DNA of 64,000 bases from Unio delphinus. Taxonomy: Eukaryota; Mollusca; Bivalvia; Unionida; Unionidae. Location of the stretch: positions 5,794,501 to 5,858,500 of the forward strand of contig JAQISU010000115.1 of NCBI GenBank assembly GCA_029339505.1, written 5' to 3'. The position numbers were made by a program, and so were the translations under genes. Shown here piece by piece: positions 37,716 to 48,604 of the stretch. Each line of letters begins with the position of its first letter. Positions within the stretch are counted from its first letter, which is position 1. The notes beneath the pieces are model-generated. The model saw only the letters and a program-made list of their open reading frames with translations, did no database searches and was not told where the DNA came from.

Positions 37716-38757
37716 TTTAAATTCCTATTATTAGGAGCCATTTATTATCAATCAATGTCAGATTTATTGCTCCACCCCTCCTTCATTTCTTTTTTTGGAA
37801 AATGCATTTGCATGTTTGTTTTCCACTGAGAGACTTTAGACTCAAAGTACATGTAAATACAGATATTTGACATACTGTATAAATACATGTAGTACAATAC
37901 AATTTAAAATTAGTTCTTTATATAAAAGTAAGTGAAGATTTTGATTTTATATTGATACATTCTTTGTGGATTATTAAGTACACTCTGGATCAGATTTAAT
38001 GGATGAAGTAAAAAATGTAGTTTGGAAAAATGAATTTTCACAAGTCACTTTCCCAGTAGTTTGTAAACCCAACTCAACCTGCATTGTTTGAATATTTCCA
38101 TTTGAAAGTTAGCATGAAAAGAAAAATCTTTTAGAACATTGTGATTACTATGTTATATTAGTAAACAGAATTATATGAACACTATATATTATGGACACTA
38201 CTTCTGCAGCAATGAATTGGCCTTTTAAGAGGGTTGGTCTTTCAACAGAGGGGTCACACACTTGTGTGTAATAGCTACATATAAAGTTTGAAGAGCATAA
38301 CTAATTATTAAATAGTTGATATTTTTATTTATCAAAGGCATGCTATAATATCAAAGTGATAAAATTTGTATTTTTAAAAATAATTTTGAAAAATCATCAG
38401 CCATATTGCAAAACCGTCTTGTCAGTAAAATCAGGGCATTTGGCTATCTTTCAGTCAATGCATTTCATTTTCCCACTGATGTAAACTGTACATTGTACAT
38501 GTAACTGATGTTCTTTGAATGTTCTCAGCATTAATAAAAGAACTTGCCAATTAGGTTGTTTTTTTGTTTTTATTTTTTCTCTAAACTGAGAATGTCTGAT
38601 GCCTTTTTACACTATTTTGCAAAAACGTATTCATAATTTGTAATTTGTAAATACATGTATTATCTGAAATGCTCAGTGTTTGCAAAGGAAGTGAGCGTGT
38701 CAGTGGTACATGTAAACTAATTTTAGTCTGGTTCCCTCCCTTTACAGTAAATTTTAC
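37716..38757. other. Unannotated intronic stretch
   Basis: AT-rich; no gene or known element. Confidence 0.5.
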
Positions 38758-39192
38758 ACCATATGTACTTACTTATAAGTCAAACTGCAAACAACAAAGA
38801 TCCAGATCTGTTGTAGCATAATGCACTTATTACCACATATACTCGCTTATAAGTCGGGTCTAACTGCATAATGCACTTGGTACCACATATACTCGCTTAT
38901 AAGTCGGGTCTAACTGCATAATGCACTTGTTACCACATATACTCGCTTATAAGTTGGGTCTAACTGCATAATGCACTTGTTACCACATATACTCGCTTAT
39001 AAGTCGGGTCTAACTGCATAATGCACTTGTTACCACATATACTCGCTTATAAGTCAGGTCTAACTGCATAATGCACTTGCAGATCAGGGTCAATGTTTGT
39101 TCTACTGATTAATTTGTAGAAACTGCACAGACCCAGATCTGCCAGTGCATTATGCAGTTAGACCTGACTTATAAGTGAGTATATGTGGTAAT
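38758..39192. mobile_element. MITE, long-TIR family (copy C), with internal tandem expansion
   Basis: The left end accatatgtacttacttata (agtc) and the right end gacttataagtgagtatatg (tggtaat) are inverted repeats. The TIR-derived segment taccacatatactcgcttat, aagtcgggtctaactgcata, atgcacttgt is tandemly repeated about five times with an exact 50-bp period (38831-39080). The interior has cagatcagggtcaatgtttg and cagacccagatctgccagtg shared with copies A, B and D. Confidence 0.85.
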
Positions 39193-39349
39193 ATATGAAA
39201 GAGAAGCAAAAATGACTAACATTCAATTTACTTTAGGTTCTACTCTTAAGTTTTTCTTGGCACAGGGTTTGATTTTTTTTGAGAAAAAGTTTTCTTCACG
39301 GGTTATGCTGGTTTTTAAAATAGAAATGGTATATCTTATTTAAGTAACT

Positions 39350-39910
39350 TTTAATTCCCTTTAGTTTGGTGTGATTCGTGGGTATAATTTGGGATATAGA
39401 CTGTGCAACTTTTAATGGAGCCCCGAGTGGTTTAAAGCGCTCTCTGTTACAGATCACTGCCATCTCACCTCTGTCTGCCAGGGTTCGAGTCTAAGATTCT
39501 GTCAATATGGATATGTGAGAAAGCCTGCCAGTAGCTTCTCGTGGATCAGTGGTTCTTTCCGTAGGGGGGGGGGGGGTTCTTGGGTTCTTCCTCTACCATT
39601 AATACTGGCCGCCATGTATAGCCTATCATGTGCTGAAAAATGGCGTTAAACCCTACAACAACACAAACAACTTTTAATTGTCTTTAGTTTGGTGTTTTCA
39701 GTGGGTGTAATTTGGGATATTAAATGTACAACATTAATTCCCTTTAGTTTAATGTGATTGGTTGTTGCAATTTGGGATATGGACTGTACAACTTTTAATT
39801 CCCTTTAGTTTGATGTGATTGTTCGGTGTAATTTGGAATATAGACTATTCAACTTTTTAGTTCCCTTTAGTTTGGTATGATCAGTGGGTGTAATTTGGAA
39901 TATAAACTGT
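39350..39910. repeat. Minisatellite, about 60-bp unit, split by a SINE
   Basis: The unit is acttttaattccctttagtt, tggtgtgatt, a variable gggtgtaatttgggatatag, actgtaca. About one copy lies before the SINE and four after. Copies are moderately diverged. Confidence 0.85.
39417..39667 (+). mobile_element. tRNA-derived SINE, family 1, full-length with 11-bp TSD
   Basis: The head ggagccccgagtggtttaaa, gcgctctc is A-box-like, and gccagggttcgagtctaag carries the B-box. A conserved body follows (gtgagaaagcctgccagtag, cttctcgtggatcagtggtt), then gggttcttcctctaccatta and aatggcgttaaaccctacaa with an ACA-rich end. caacttttaat flanks both sides (39406-39416, 39668-39678). Length 251 bp. It inserted into one unit of the surrounding minisatellite. 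Confidence 0.9.
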
Positions 39911-40652
39911 ACCATAGTTCAGAGAGGCAAATCTTAAAAAATGACTAGCTTCACTTTGTCATTTTTGCTGCCTGGACTTCAAAGGGAAAACAGAAAAAAA
40001 AACTAGCTAATAACATTTTTAGTTTTTTTAAAAAATGTTTATAATTAATTAATTGTACATCCAGAAATTACCATTTTCAAAACTGGTAAAATTTATTTTC
40101 CCTGCTTTATATGTGCTAATGTATCTTGGACTAGTTCAAGTTAATTTTTCAAGCATATGGGAGCAGCCATTTTTATTACATATCTGCTTTGGATAGCTCT
40201 TTGTTTCCCTAATACCACATACTGTATAATGAAATTTCAGTCTCCATATGTTATACTATTATATTAGAAAATGAATTAAAGTATGCCATTTTACTCCTCA
40301 TTTTACAAATGGTATGTATTTGAAAAGTTGTTGAATGAAAATAGTTCCCATTAATTTAAGGCAATTATTGGAAATAGGTTTACTGAGATAATAAAGTGCA
40401 TATGTAGATCATGGTAAAGGAAGGTAATTATATAGTGCATATAATATGTAATTATATATTAAAATTGAAAGTAATTACTTTGAAATGAATTAAACATTCA
40501 CTATAATTCTATAAAAGAAAAGAGGAATGAAATGAAAATAGAAACTGAAGCAGCAATATTTAACATTGATTGTGATAAAGTACATGTACAAAAATGATAA
40601 CTGGTTGAGATGGTGGCATGGCTGGCAGTTTACAAATATATGTCTTGACATT
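39911..40652. other. Unannotated AT-rich stretch
   Basis: Nothing recognised. Confidence 0.5.
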
Positions 40653-40770
40653 AGTCCGAGTTTCCTCTGACCCTTGCCACCCCATTTTTGATATTTGGAC
40701 ATTCATGTTGGGGTGTAGGATGTCCAAATATCACAAAATGGGGTGGCAAGGGTCAGAGGAAGCTTGGACT
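40653..40770. repeat. Near-perfect hairpin: 50-bp arms, 17-base loop
   Basis: Left arm 40653-40702 begins agtccgagtttcctctgacc. Right arm 40720-40770 is its reverse complement with about two mismatches and a 1-base bulge (tgtccaaatatcacaaaatg onward). Loop 40703-40719. No other copy is visible in the window and no TSD is evident. Confidence 0.92.
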
Positions 40771-41084
40771 ATCTTGGCATGCATTTATTGTAGCGAAAAT
40801 TCATTACACATTGAAAAATGACTAATGATTTTCAAAATGCATAAATGCAAAATTTAATAAATTGAATGTTTATAAGATGAGGTCTTCTGTTTTAAGTGCT
40901 TTAAAACTATGGAGTGGAACCAATAGGGTTGAACAGGTGTTATTATTGTACACTTTAATTTTAATTATATGGTTGAATCATTTAAGTTGCAGTATCTAAA
41001 AAGTCATGTTGAGTAATTATGATCTATGAACAGTACTACTTGGTACCAAAGTCTCACGCAAGCCACCCTCCCTTGCATTGCCTG
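40771..41084. other. Unannotated stretch
   Basis: Nothing recognised. Confidence 0.5.
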
Positions 41085-41325
41085 GAGTACCTGGTGGCTG
41101 AGTGGTTTGCAGCACTCACCTTTACTGGTCACTGCCATCACACCTCAGTCTGCATGGGTTTGAGGTTCCGGCTTGGTCAGTGTGGGTATGTGAGAAAGCT
41201 TGCCAGTAGCTTCCCATAGGCTGGTGGTTTTCATTGTTTTCCTGTGTTCTTCCTCCACAAGTTATACTGTTCGCCCACATACAGTATAACCCGTCTTGTG
41301 CCAAAAAAATGGTGTTAAAACCACA
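41085..41325 (+). mobile_element. tRNA-derived SINE, family 1, second near-full copy
   Basis: Head gagtacctggtggctgagtg, gtttgcagcact; a decayed B-box (atgggtttgaggttccg); body gtgagaaagcttgccagtag, cttcccataggctggtggtt; end aatggtgttaaaaccacatt. Same order as 39417-39667, more diverged. Confidence 0.85.
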
Positions 41326-41862
41326 TTGACCTAAAAACCCTTGTTTGCTTTACAGTAATAAAAAGTCTGGTATTTTAAAAATGCACTAGTAACTTCTCAA
41401 CATAGCAATAAATGATGTGCAAAAGACAGGAAAATGAAACCCACCACAATTGTTTAGATGTCACTGATAAATCTTAAAGTTTGAACAGGAATAGAACAGA
41501 TCAAGTTTACAGAAGTAAAAGGTCAGAGGGTAAAAAGTTTGTTGAATCTTCTATCTAGAATACACAAGTGTTTCAGCCTGCTTTGTCATAATTGGTTTGG
41601 AATTTTTATTAGGAACGAATTAAAAGGAACATTTTTGTTGTATTTCTGTTTAATTTATTTTCACAGTTTTACCTTTATGTTGATTTTACTTCCATGTTCA
41701 AAGATGTCTAATTTCGCCATAATGTAAGACATTTCACAAACAATACTGCCAGAAATACATACTGTATAACCAAGAACAAAATAGACATAATTAGCTTATC
41801 TTAGTAAATTGCATTAATATGTATGTACCTTTATATTAAGAAAATTTTGTGATGTAAAGAGT
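41326..41862. other. Unannotated AT-rich stretch
   Basis: Nothing recognised. A 62-codon frame at 41539 lacks any support. Confidence 0.5.
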
Positions 41863-41929
41863 AATCCTTGTATGTGGGCCTCAAGGTAGATTAGTTCTTA
41901 GCTAATTGTGTTACCCTCTTTAAATAAAG

Positions 41930-41982
<53 letters not shown>
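41863..41982 (+). mobile_element. Third copy of the LINE: 3' UTR only, with (ATT)n tail
   Basis: ccttgtatgtgggcctcaag, gtagattagttcttagctaa, ttgtgttaccctctttaaat, aaagtcatt is almost identical to 27540-27612, then runs into about 15 ATT units. An extremely 5'-truncated insertion. Confidence 0.92.
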
Positions 41983-41985
<3 letters not shown>

Positions 41986-42523
41986 AGGCAATTGACAGTT
42001 CTTTATATTTGTCCATAGGTTTTGCTGTAATTTCATACTTTGCACAGGATTTGATTTATTTTTAAAAAAATATATTTTCACAGGTTTTTAACATCGGTTA
42101 TTCTGGTTATTTAACAGGACCAGATGTAAGTTGGTTACAATTTGGGTTATGGTGATACCACTTGGTGAATTTGTTTCAGATGTCCATATCTTAAGTCTTA
42201 ATGTTTCTTAAAAGGCTATTACATGTAGATGTACATGGTCATCTTTACTTCCTGGTAATCTGGAGAAATAGCCTGTCACTTTTTTTTATTTTTTTTTATA
42301 ATTCATTAATTGCATTTTCAAACATTAGCATAGTCTACTGTGGCAAAATTATTTTCCATATTTTAGTAACTGCTAAACGTATTGTACTTTAGACTAGCTC
42401 AAGTTGATTTCTTGAATAAATGGGAACAACCATTTCAGTCATTATCAACGTAAGGTAGGGCATTGTTTCAATAATACCACATATATGTATAAAGAATTCA
42501 AGTCACAGTACAGGAAAGTAGTA
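41983..42523. other. Unannotated AT-rich stretch
   Basis: Nothing recognised. Confidence 0.5.
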
Positions 42524-42686
42524 CAGTAGAACCTGGCTTGAAAGACCACCCCTTCTGCCAAAAAAATAATGGTATCTCAAAACAGGTGATCTCTCATAAC
42601 AAGTCATGACACTATATAATCAATAAATTTGTGCATTGAGATTATATTCTCTCAAAACAGGTGGTCTCTCAAGACAGGTTTTGTTG
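42524..42686. mobile_element. pogo/Tigger-like MITE (copy 1)
   Basis: Left end CAGTAGAACCTGGCTTGAAA flanked by TA (42522-42523). Right end aggttttgttg then TA (42687-42688), a degraded inverse of the left end. The interior has repeated ggtctctcaaaacaggt-type segments. TA target duplication and CAGTARAACCT termini suit the Tc1/mariner-pogo group. Confidence 0.75.
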
Positions 42687-42819
42687 TATATAGGTATGAC
42701 AATATTTTCTCCATTATGCTTGTTAATGTGGCACACAACTTGAGCTTGTATCCATCACTTTTTAGAAGTATAACAGTCTGTCCATCACAGCTGTTTGTGT
42801 TTGTCAGCATGTACTACTT

Positions 42820-43018
42820 CAAAAGTAAAGTCAAACGGCAAACTGCACAGACCAGATTTTCTATTGAATGTGCAAGCAGATCTTGGTCTGTGCTGTTTGA
42901 TGAAATAGTCAGAAGACCAAACAACATAGACCCTGATTTGCAGGTGTAGTATGCCATGGCAGATAAGGATCTTTGATGTTTTTGCAGTTTGAGTCTGATA
43001 AGTAAGTATATATGGTAG
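42820..43018. mobile_element. MITE, long-TIR family (copy D)
   Basis: The right end tctgataagtaagtatatat then ggta is inverse to the other copies' left ends. Interior aaacaacatagaccctgatt, tgcaggtgtagtatgcca and ggcagataaggatctttgat match copy B. The left end is degraded (aaagtaaagtcaaacggcaa). Confidence 0.7.
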
Positions 43019-43759
43019 CATTAATCAGTGGTAACAATGACAGGAACTATCAAATGACAAAGCTGACAACTCAAAGGATAATCAGATGTCTTCTTTAAAG
43101 TTAGTTACTATTTTTAGAATGCTTGAACAAATGCTGATGTTTAGAATTCAACAAATAAATCATCCAATTTCTGTCCATAAACCAGACAGTTTTTAGCTGA
43201 TATGGCAGTCACTCATAGCATTAGAGTGATATGTTTTAACACAAACTCTTTACTTCCAGGGGATTTTGGTTGTAAATTTATGATCTATGTGGCTACTGGG
43301 GGGGGGGGGAGCAGTAAAGAGGGGACCACTGAAGTGCCATATTCAACTTAATTGTTACTCAGGAACAGTTAAGTGTAAAAGAACACCAAAGCCTCATACA
43401 AGAACACCAATGGGTTGTATAAAAGAACACCAAGGCTTCTTTAAAATATACTGTTGTCTTGAGATGTGACCATAATAATTTAATAAGTTCCTTCTAGGTA
43501 TCAGAAGGAAACAATTCGATACAAAATACAAGGAGAAAGATTTTTCCCTCTTTGTGTCAGAAAGACTGGTTATCTGACTTTATTTAGATAGTTATTGCAA
43601 AATGGCAGAATCGGGACTTTCTTAAATCAGAGAAATTGATGTAAAATATTTACACACAGTATAGTAAGGACTGCGATCATCAGATTTCCATTTAGTGAAT
43701 AATTTTTCATGGTACATCTATTCCATTATGAAGGCAGCATTTGTATGAACATGCCCCAC
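43019..43759. other. Unannotated intronic stretch
   Basis: Poly-G run at about 43298-43308 and a small triplet of agaacaccaa-type repeats (43379-43430). No gene supported. Confidence 0.5.
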
Positions 43760-43840
43760 TATATAAAAAATTACAGTAGACCCCTGACTATACACGTCCC
43801 ACAATATAAAAAAATTACAGTGGACCCCTGACTATCAAGC
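43760..43840. repeat. Short tandem duplication carrying a mariner-TIR-like motif
   Basis: ttacagtagacccctgacta and ttacagtggacccctgacta recur about 47 bases apart, each preceded by atataaaaaa. TACAGTRGACCCC resembles pogo-type ends but no full element was found. Confidence 0.6.
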
Positions 43841-43959
43841 CCCTCAGTATAGTACATGTACCACTGATGAGTTGTAATGTTGGAACAGCCATAGGTACCA
43901 GGATAATGGTTCAAGTTTGACTTACATGGATGTAAAGCTGAGATAAGCTTATGGTAATG

Positions 43960-44619
43960 TCTTTGTATATGTTGTTATTGGTTGCTACAATTCTAGAGGC
44001 CATATGTCTGATTTGAGAGATCAAACTTGGAATATGAGCTGATATTATCAAGGTCATGGGTGACTTCAATAATGAAGAAGACCCATGGATATTAGTAAGG
44101 TGATCTTGCATCCAATTGCCTATGGTTGTTATCACTCAGAAGGCCCTATTTCTTTCCTTGTTGAAATATAGGTCTATATCATTATGATCTCAGATAGCCT
44201 CCATAATGGGTGAGATTCACAGATTAATGAGATCTGACATCTGATTAATATGGCTTATTTCCACTTTGGAATGCATAATTTTGATCCTATTTTATCAGAC
44301 GTGGAATATAAATCTAAATCATCATCAGTGAGACTATGCATGTTAATGAGGCTATCATTCATCTGATTGGTTGAGCATGTTAACATTCTGGAGGCCATGA
44401 TCTGAGAGAGATCATACTTGGAATATGGGCTGATATTATCAAGGTCATGGATGAGTTAAACAATAAACAAGATATTATTGAGATAATGTTGCATCTGATT
44501 CAGGGCTGAGCCCGTTAACATTCTGAAGGCCATGTTTCCGATCAAATTTTGATCAGTCTTGGGCTTCATTCATTCAAGATCTAAGTTGATTTTGTTAATG
44601 AACCAGATCCATGCATTAT
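43960..44619. repeat. Degenerate repeat with tatcaaggtcatgg motifs
   Basis: Diverged units share atctgagagagatcatactt, ggaatatgggctgatattat, caaggtcatggatgag and gttaacattctggaggccat (for example 44003-44070 versus 44395-44455 and 44510-44550). Old and unclassified. Confidence 0.6.
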
Positions 44620-44623
44620 CAGG

Positions 44624-45459
44624 TGTTATGTATATTTGATTTAAGTCATTTATTTTTATTTTAATTGTTTGTTTGTTAGATTCAAATTTGACATTTTAAG
44701 TTTAAGATTCATTCATTGGGAGATGACCTGTACTCTACAAATAAACACCAGATGTTGACCTCATTTCTGACCTGGCTTCAGAGTTGTAAACAAGCTTTTA
44801 AAATGATTTGTTGATTCCAAGGACATTATGGAGCTTTGTTATAAACATCTTTCAATTTTTAGTTCTTGAGAGTAAAAATAACTGATTCTCATCTGGGTCA
44901 TATGGTGTGTACGAGATTATTTGAACGTAAATTTGTTCTAAAGATTCTAGAAGATCATGTGACCCCTTCCTTGTTTACATAAAAACTGGTATATAAATTA
45001 TGTTTTGGAGCGAACTATTTAGTAGAAGTTGGGCTGTTAGAATACCAAGTTGTGTTTCGTTTTGAGTTATTTTAAATTACCTTGTACTGGAAATTATTTC
45101 AATTTGTTTGGATCAAGAGGATTTATTTTGTTATTTATCTGGAAAATAATTCTGCTCATTGAATTCAATAAGACCAGAACTGACTTCATCACGTGACATC
45201 GTCTTCCATCTTGGATGCTTCACTAAGATTCGAACTGGGAATTATTAGGACATTTTATTACCAGGACTTTTGCAATTTCACTAGTGGATTATATTTTGAA
45301 TTATTTTTGGATTATTTTGGAATTGATTCTTAAAACCATAAGTTTATTTTTTCTTTTCTGGAAAATATTTGTGCTCAATAAATTGTTTATTAAGTTTTTA
45401 CAAGCTTGTTATTTTCACTCTTTCTATGTTACTGTTTATTCGAGCCTAAGCACGTAACA
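44624..45459 (+). mobile_element. Solo LTR of an LTR retrotransposon, 836 bp
   Basis: Termini are TGTTA at 44624 and TAACA at 45459 (TG..CA inverted ends). A 4-bp direct repeat CAGG flanks it (44620-44623, 45460-45463). A TATA box (tatataaatta, about 44990) lies near the middle and an AATAAA polyadenylation signal at 45377-45382 near the end, in the order expected for U3-R-U5 on the + strand. No internal gag-pol or second LTR is next to it, so it is a recombined solo LTR. The superfamily is not certain; Ty3/gypsy is plausible from the 4-5-bp TSD. Confidence 0.8.
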
Positions 45460-45626
45460 CAGGAAAATCTCCAAATCGAGCAATTCCTCCTTAGTAAATT
45501 TCCATATCACAATGGGTTCTTTGCTGAAAGATATTTGATGTCTAGTTGGTCATAAATGTAAATGATGCAGATGATGAAATTTGATGCTTAGTATGACAAT
45601 GGACATCTTGAAAATTCTTGTTACTC

Positions 45627-47508
45627 TTAGTAATATTGCCATGTGGTTTTCACCAGAAGACATGTTAGTAATATTGCCATGGGGTTTTCACCAGAAGACA
45701 TGTTAGTAATATTGCCATGTGGTTTTCACCAGAAGACATGTTAGTAATATTGCCATGTGGTTTTCACCAGAAGACATGTTAGTAATATTGCCATGTGGTT
45801 TTCACCAGAAGACATGTTAGTAATATTGCCATGTGGTTTTCACCAGAAGACATGTTAGTAATATTGCCATGTGGTTTTCACCAGAAGACATGTTAGTAAT
45901 ATTGCCATGGGGTTTTCACCAGAAGACATGTTAGTAATATTGCCATGTGGTTTTCACCAGAAGACATGTTAGTAATATTGCCATGTGGTTTTCACCAGAA
46001 GACATGTTAGTAAGATTGCCATGTGGTTTTCACCAGAAGACATGTTAGTAATATTGCCATGTGGTTTTCACCAGAAGACATGTTAGTAATATTGCCATGT
46101 GGTTTTCACCAGAAGACATGTTAGTAATATTGCCATGTGGTTTTCACCAGAAGACATGTTAGTAAGATTACCATGTGGTTTTCACCAGAAGACATGTTAG
46201 TAATATTGCCATGTGGTTTTCACCAGAAGACATGTTAGTAATATTGCCATGTGGTTTTCACCAGAAGACATGTTAGTAATATTGCCATGTGGTTTTCACC
46301 AGAAGACATGTTAGTAATATTGCCATGTGGTTTTCACCAGAAGACATGTTAGTAATATTGCCATGGGGTTTTCACCAGAAGACATGTTAGTAATATTGCC
46401 ATGTGGTTTTCACCAGAAGACATGTTAGTAATATTGCCATGTGGTTTTCACCAGAAGACATGTTAGTAAGATTAACATGTGGTTTTCACCAGAAGACATG
46501 TTAGTAATATTGCCATGTGGTTTTCATCAGAAGACATGTTAGTAATATTGCCATGTGGTTTTCACCAGAAGACATGTTAGTAATATTGCCATGTGGTTTT
46601 CACCAGAAGACATGTTAGTAATATTGCCATGGGGTTTTCACCAGAAGACATGTTAGTAATATTGCCATGTGGTTTTCACCAGTAAACTTGTTAGTAATAT
46701 TTCCATGTGGTTTTCACCAGTAAACTTGTTAGTAAGATTACCATGTGGTTTTCACCAGAAGACATGCTAGTAATATTGCCATGTGGTTTTCACCAGTAAA
46801 CTTGTTAGTAATATTTCCATGTGGTTTTCACCAGTAAACTTGTTTGTAAGATTACCATGTGGTTCTCACCAGAAGACCTGTTAGTAATATTGCCATGTGG
46901 TTTTCACCAGTAAACTTGTTAGTAATATTGCCATGTGGTTCCCCACCAGAAGACCTGTTAGTAATATTGCCATGTGGTTTTCACCAGAAGACTTGTTAGT
47001 AATATTGCCATGTGGTTTTCACCAGAAGACATGTTAGTAATATTACTATGTGGTTTTCACCAGTAAACTTGTTAGTAAGATTACCATGTGGTTTTCACCA
47101 GAAGACTTGTTAGTAATATTGCCATGTGGTTTTCACCAGAAGACATGTTAGTAATATTACCATGTGGTTTTCACCAGTAAACTTGTTAGTAATATTGCCA
47201 TGTGGTTTTCACCAGAAGACTTGTTAGTAATATCGCCATGTGGTTTTCACCAGTAATTGTGTTAGTAATATTACCATGTGGTTTTCACCAGAAGACATGT
47301 TAGTAATATTACCATGTGGTTTTCACCAGTAAACTTGTTAGCAATATTGCCATGTGGTTTTCACCAGAAGACATGATAGTAATATTACCATGTGGTTTTC
47401 ACCAGTAAACTTGTCAGCAATATTGCCATGTGGTTTTCACCAGAAGACATGTTAGTAATATTGCCATGTGGTTTTCACCAGAAGACATGTTAGTAATATT
47501 GCCATGTT
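45627..47508. repeat. Satellite-like array, 38-bp unit, about 50 copies
   Basis: The unit is gttagtaatattgccatgtg, gttttcaccagaagacat. The left two thirds are nearly uniform. The right third (from 46680) has a second variant with cagtaaacttg, alternating with the first. Confidence 0.97.
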
Positions 47509-48604
47509 TTCTTTTTTACCATATCAGTATTGGGTCCTTATGGAAAGACTATATATGATGTCAAGTTAGTCATTAATAAAAATGGGGATGATCAGACTTA
47601 TAATATGACTACCACATTATGGCCATCTTTAAATATTTTATCACTACTAATCCTACATGGTTGGTCATATCAACATTGTGTTTTCACCAAAAGACTTCCT
47701 ATGATATTTGTTTGATATGAAATAGAAATGGTACCATTCTGATATCACATATGGCCACCATGGCATCCTTTTTGAAAATCTTTGTATCTTTTCTCCAGAA
47801 TGGAAAGTCATATCATCAGGAGACATCTTGTGATTCTTGTTTTATCAAAAGCGATAATGGTGCAAAGTAGAAATCTAGTATTGTCCGCTGCATCAGTTAA
47901 TTTGAAAATTTTGCTGTAACTGAATATAGAGATGGTTATCAATACTAAAAAATTAAAATGAAGAAATGGTATTGAATTCAGGCAAATAATTGTCATTTAG
48001 AATGTGAGTCTCTTTGAGGGACTCTTATTGTTCTCCTAGGAAGGTTTTATTTTGGGGATAAGAGTATTGTCAGCAAATTTAAATTATGAAATTAAAAGTT
48101 AAACCTAAACAGGAAGTAAATGCTCATTAAGGAAGCACTGTATAGTGTTCAGTCTTGGGTGTGATTGATGATATACCCAGTCAAGTTTGAAGCCACCCAC
48201 TAACAAAATAAAGTGTCATAACTATTCACATGTATCAGTTTTCAGACTGTCACAGAATGGGAAAAACTGAATTAGTAAATTTTTTGGCAAAAACAGAGCT
48301 GATCCTTTTATGATTGCCCAATTTATAGTTGCACCAACCCGCTCCACACAATTCCTTATATCAAAGACTTATCTCATTTAAGAACATTGCTAAATAAAGT
48401 AGAGATACTTCATATATAAAGAAGAGACAGTTGCACATGTTACTTTAATGAAAGGGGAAAGTGCACAATGAACTTATTTTCCACAAATCAAAAAGAAAAT
48501 TATGTTAAAAACAATTTAATTCCAAGAAAATGGGCAACTGCTTAAAGTGTTTGCACATTTGAGGCCAAAACTCCCTTGAATCTTATTGTCTGAGCTTGCC
48601 ACTC
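47509..48604. other. Unannotated intronic stretch between two arrays
   Basis: No gene supported. Some words of the flanking arrays persist as single diverged units (gttttcaccaaaagactt, catcaggagacatcttg), which suggests an old repeat from which the 38-bp array arose. Confidence 0.5.

Noticed and set aside
41539..41727. 62-codon hydrophobic frame as a small membrane protein
   Set aside because: AT-rich intronic sequence gives Phe/Leu-rich frames by chance; no conserved feature.
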